Source: Bacilli bacterium (GTDB lineage: Bacteria > Bacillota_I > Bacilli_A > Haloplasmatales > Haloplasmataceae). Taken from it: a stretch of 7,987 nucleotides of DNA. This document shows, one piece after another, positions 5,449-7,987 of the stretch (positions are counted from its first letter, which is position 1; every line of letters begins with the position of its first letter). A program made the translations under genes and the position numbers. The stretch covers positions 1-7,987 of the forward strand of contig JAAZCR010000311.1 in assembly GCA_012513195.1 (NCBI GenBank), read 5' to 3'. Below the pieces are notes generated by a model. That model did not search any database. It saw only the letters and a program-made list of their open reading frames with translations, and was not told where the DNA came from.

Positions 5449-6729
5449 ATGAAACTAAATTACAAACGTACAATTCTCGTAGGATTTGCATTCTTTTTAA
5501 TTCAATGTTTCTGGTCAGCGTATGATGCTATTATTCCAATCATTTTGAAGAACAAATATGGTATGAGTGAAACTGCCAATGGTTTCATCATGTCACTTGA
5601 CAACATTCTCGCTTTATTTATGTTACCGCTCTTTGGTAGTATATCAGACAAAGTAAACACTCGCTTTGGTCGAAGAACTCCTTTTATTGTTGGAGGAACT
5701 ATCCTTGCGGTAATTTTCTTTAATATTTTAGGTCTAGTGGATGTCTTATGGTTATTTATCTTAGTGTTGCTTTTAACTTTAATTAGTATGGCAACATTTA
5801 GATCTCCAGCTGTCGCCTTAATGCCCGACGTCACTTGTAAACCTCATCGCTCTAAGGCTAATGCGATTATCAATCTCATGGGTACAATTGGGGCTATGAT
5901 TGTGTTAGGACTAGGAATTGTTTTTAAAACTAGTGAGGTAGGCAAAACAGAGTTTAGTGATTATATTCTAGCAGTAACTTCTGTAATGTTACTGGCACTT
6001 ATCATCTTCATATTGACCGTTAGAGAACCTAAATGGGCTCAAGAAATGCAAGAGAATACCGTTAAGTATTTTGGTGATAAAGAAGCGGAAGAACGAGAAA
6101 TTTATGGTGGTGGATTATCACCAGAACAAAAACGTTCATTAATTTTAATCCTTGTCTCTGTTGCTTTATGGTTTATCGGATATAATGCGGTTATCTCTAA
6201 GTATTCTCTTTATGCAACCCATGTTATTAAACAAGATTTTAACCTCACACTAATAATTGCTCAAGGAGCAGCCATCATCGCCTACTTCCCAGTAGGATTT
6301 ATCGCTAGTAAAGTAGGTAGACGGAAAACCATCCTCGCAGGGGTAATCATGTTAACAGCGGCTTTCTTTATGGCTATCTTCATTACTGAACATTCACCAG
6401 TATACTTAATGTACATTCTCTTTAGCTTAGCAGGTATTGCATGGGCAACCATTAACGTTAATTCCTTCCCGATGGTAGTCGAACTTGCTAAAGGTAGTGA
6501 TGTTGGTAAATATACAGGATACTATTATACAGCCAGTATGGCTGCTCAAGTAGTAACACCTACATTAGTTGGTATAATTATGGATATAGCCAATAGTTAT
6601 CGACCTTTATTCCCATATGCGACTATCTTTGTTGGTTTAGCGTTTGTGACGATGTTCTTCGTACGTCATGGTGATGCCAAACCACAACCAAAAGGGTTAC
6701 TCGAATCATTAGATGTTGATGTAGATTAA
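5449..6729 (+). CDS. MFS transporter, SLC45/GPH-like (probable sugar or glycoside:cation symporter)
   Basis: This is a major facilitator superfamily permease of the cytoplasmic membrane, with 426 residues and about 12 hydrophobic segments in two sets of six separated by a charged central loop (about 191-229). The loop after helix 2 carries the MFS motif A variant GSISDKVNTRFGRRTPFI at 63-80, and its second-half counterpart is SKVGRRKTI at 287-295. The segment FRSPAVALMPDVT at 117-129 and the first-helix region LIQCFWSAYDAIIP are typical of the SLC45 and glycoside-pentoside-hexuronide symporter branch, so a sugar or glycoside taken up with protons or sodium is the best guess; the substrate is not shown. 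The start has AGGGGG six bases upstream. The gene stands alone, with its own promoter and terminator. The neighbouring divergent phosphotransferase could act on the imported compound, but this is speculation. Confidence 0.9.
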   Translation: MKLNYKRTILVGFAFFLIQCFWSAYDAIIPIILKNKYGMSETANGFIMSLDNILALFMLPLFGSISDKVNTRFGRRTPFIVGGTILAVIFFNILGLVDVLWLFILVLLLTLISMATFRSPAVALMPDVTCKPHRSKANAIINLMGTIGAMIVLGLGIVFKTSEVGKTEFSDYILAVTSVMLLALIIFILTVREPKWAQEMQENTVKYFGDKEAEEREIYGGGLSPEQKRSLILILVSVALWFIGYNAVISKYSLYATHVIKQDFNLTLIIAQGAAIIAYFPVGFIASKVGRRKTILAGVIMLTAAFFMAIFITEHSPVYLMYILFSLAGIAWATINVNSFPMVVELAKGSDVGKYTGYYYTASMAAQVVTPTLVGIIMDIANSYRPLFPYATIFVGLAFVTMFFVRHGDAKPQPKGLLESLDVDVD

Positions 6730-6740
6730 TATTATTAAAG

Positions 6741-6771
6741 CCTACTATCAGGTGATGATAGTAGGTTTTTT
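6741..6771 (+). terminator. Intrinsic terminator of the MFS transporter gene
   Basis: A perfect 10-bp stem (CCTACTATCA at 6741-6750 with TGATAGTAGG at 6756-6765) around the loop GGTGA is followed directly by six T (6766-6771). It starts 11 bases after the MFS stop codon. Confidence 0.95.
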
Positions 6772-6783
6772 AGTTTATAATGA

Positions 6784-6812
6784 TTGTAATATTTACTATT
6801 TTGTCATATAAT
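6784..6812 (+). promoter_or_regulatory. Predicted promoter for the metallophosphatase lipoprotein gene
   Basis: TTGTAA (6784-6789, four of six matches) is followed after 17 bases by a perfect TATAAT (6807-6812). Transcription would start near 6819, about 25 bases before the ATG at 6844, and the leader holds GGAGG at 6833-6837. Together with the terminator just upstream, this makes the gene an independent unit. Confidence 0.65.
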
Positions 6813-6843
6813 CACACATGCAGTAACTAGTTGGAGGATAATT

Positions 6844-7987
6844 ATGAAGAAGAAAATAGTCATACTAGCAATTCTATTTATTCTTAACATCTTACTTATA
6901 GGTTGCCAACATCGCTTAACAACAACCACAAATGTAACAACTGAAAGTACCACAACAACGACACAAGAGACAACTACCACAGAACCGACGGAAGAGTTTA
7001 AATCAATTGCTGATGTTATTAATAGTCCCCTAGGAGATTTATATAAAGTACGTGCTACGGTTGTTGGAACGACACCAACAGGGGTGCTTATCTATGATGA
7101 AACTGGATTTATCTACATCAATTTAGGTAGTAATCCTAGTGTTAGTGTCAATGATTATATTGAAGTTTATGGTCGAACAATTTCATACAATGATACAGTA
7201 GAATTTAATGAAGATACAATTATTTCGGTCTTAGGTATTAATGAACCTTACACATTTTTAGCTAGAGAACTCCGAAATCAAGATGTAGATAATTATCTTA
7301 ATAATTTTAGAGTAGGAGATTTCTTAAGAATCACAGGCAACATTAACGTTAATGGAAAATTAGTTAGTTTAAGTATTCCTTATTCTAATGTAATGTTAAC
7401 ACTATTAAGTAATGATATTGATTTTAGTAATTATAATAATACAGAGGTAACCGTTGACGGGTTCGCTTTATTTGTAAATGGTTCCTCCACTAAATATCTT
7501 AACATTTTAGTCACAGAAGTAATACCTCGGGAAGTAACCCCAGAATACTTACCATTAACGATTTTATCAATTAATGACTTACATGGTTATGTTGAGCGAA
7601 GCATAAACAGTAACGGACATTATAGTGGTATTTCCCGCATGTCCTATTTAGTAAACAAGATTCGTAATGAAAACCCATTAGATGATGTAGTGTTAATCGC
7701 CAATGGTGATATGTTTCAAGGTACGGCCATCTCCAATTTAACCTACGGTGAATCAGTAATTAAAGCAATGAACATGATGGGTTTTGATATGATGGGAATC
7801 GGTAATCATGAATTTGACTGGGGACTTGAAACCATCTTAAAATACTTTGATAATGATGAAAGTAATGGCGAAGCTAACTTTCCTTTAATTAATTCCAACA
7901 TTTATTATAAAAATTCTAAGCAACTCGTTACCGTAGAAAATGGAAAGGTCTTTGATTCTTATATAATTAGTCGAGAAGGAATTAATG
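6844..7987 (+). CDS. Lipoprotein 5'-nucleotidase / metallophosphatase, N-terminal part (runs off right edge)
   Basis: This is a cell-surface metallophosphatase of the UshA/YfkN 5'-nucleotidase type, which typically dephosphorylates extracellular nucleotides so that nucleoside and phosphate can be taken up. The frame is open for 381 residues to the window end. Residues 1-21 are a lipoprotein signal peptide with the lipobox LIGC (C21). Residues about 25-50 form a Thr-rich linker. Residues about 53-230 are beta-rich and look like two OB-fold-like domains (for example KVRATVVGT, YIEVYGR, then FLRITGNINVNGKLV), as known in YhcR-type extracellular nucleases and nucleotidases. The catalytic domain starts at about 237: NDLHGY at 244-249 (metal ligands D245 and H247), NGDMFQGT at 287-294 (D289) and GNHEFDWG at 320-327 (N321 and H322). 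Later metal-binding histidines and the C-terminal nucleotide-binding domain lie beyond the edge. The start is firm, with GGAGG six bases upstream. Confidence 0.92.
   Translation, partial: MKKKIVILAILFILNILLIGCQHRLTTTTNVTTESTTTTTQETTTTEPTEEFKSIADVINSPLGDLYKVRATVVGTTPTGVLIYDETGFIYINLGSNPSVSVNDYIEVYGRTISYNDTVEFNEDTIISVLGINEPYTFLARELRNQDVDNYLNNFRVGDFLRITGNINVNGKLVSLSIPYSNVMLTLLSNDIDFSNYNNTEVTVDGFALFVNGSSTKYLNILVTEVIPREVTPEYLPLTILSINDLHGYVERSINSNGHYSGISRMSYLVNKIRNENPLDDVVLIANGDMFQGTAISNLTYGESVIKAMNMMGFDMMGIGNHEFDWGLETILKYFDNDESNGEANFPLINSNIYYKNSKQLVTVENGKVFDSYIISREGIN

Noticed and set aside
5502..5834. 110-codon minus-strand open frame opposite the MFS gene
   Set aside because: It is antisense to a clear 12-helix transporter; the translation is a low-complexity mirror of the membrane codons with no recognisable motif.
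1..7987. CRISPR arrays, insertion sequences, tRNA or rRNA genes, phage or toxin-antitoxin genes
   Set aside because: Reading both strands gave no regularly spaced repeats, no transposase or integrase motifs, and no RNA gene signatures.

Overview
The window is AT-rich, reads with the standard genetic code (tryptophan is TGG and TGA is used as a stop at 2973-2975), and has strong AGGAGG-type ribosome binding sites and lipoproteins with short Gram-positive-style signal peptides. This fits a low-GC Firmicute or a standard-code Tenericute relative (Acholeplasma, Izemoplasma or Haloplasma-like). That placement is inference from composition and protein style; there is no rRNA or tRNA in the window to confirm it.

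Left edge (1-521). The N-terminal part of an ABC transporter ATPase runs leftward off the edge from a TTG start at 217. Between it and the next gene is a divergent intergenic region of about 300 bases holding a promoter for each side, two short palindromes overlapping those promoters, and an unusually long, nearly perfect 52-base inverted repeat (344-395).

Centre-left (522-3013). A three-gene rightward operon encodes a class V aminotransferase-fold cysteine desulfurase/selenocysteine lyase-like enzyme, the polytopic membrane protein YedE, and a 73-residue DUF3343 protein. These are known companions in selenium-metabolism gene neighbourhoods. The likely division of labour is uptake of a sulfur or selenium compound (YedE), mobilisation of S/Se from cysteine or selenocysteine (desulfurase), and carriage or delivery on a small cysteine protein (DUF3343). 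The usual companion YedF is missing from the cluster and SelD is not in the window. The operon ends in a strong hairpin that also serves the convergent gene.

Centre-right (3030-5314). Two leftward genes follow: a DUF4349 lipoprotein with an FN3-like domain and a C-terminal membrane anchor, and an APH/choline kinase-fold phosphotransferase of unknown substrate.

Right (5315-7987). A compact divergent promoter region separates the phosphotransferase from a rightward SLC45/GPH-like MFS transporter that has its own terminator. The last gene, cut by the right edge, is a lipoprotein 5'-nucleotidase/metallophosphatase with a Thr-rich linker and predicted N-terminal OB-fold-like domains.

Most of this is ordinary chromosomal content. 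I see no transposase, integrase, CRISPR array, toxin-antitoxin pair or phage gene. The items most worth a second look are the minimal selenium/sulfur operon without YedF and the long hairpin upstream of it.
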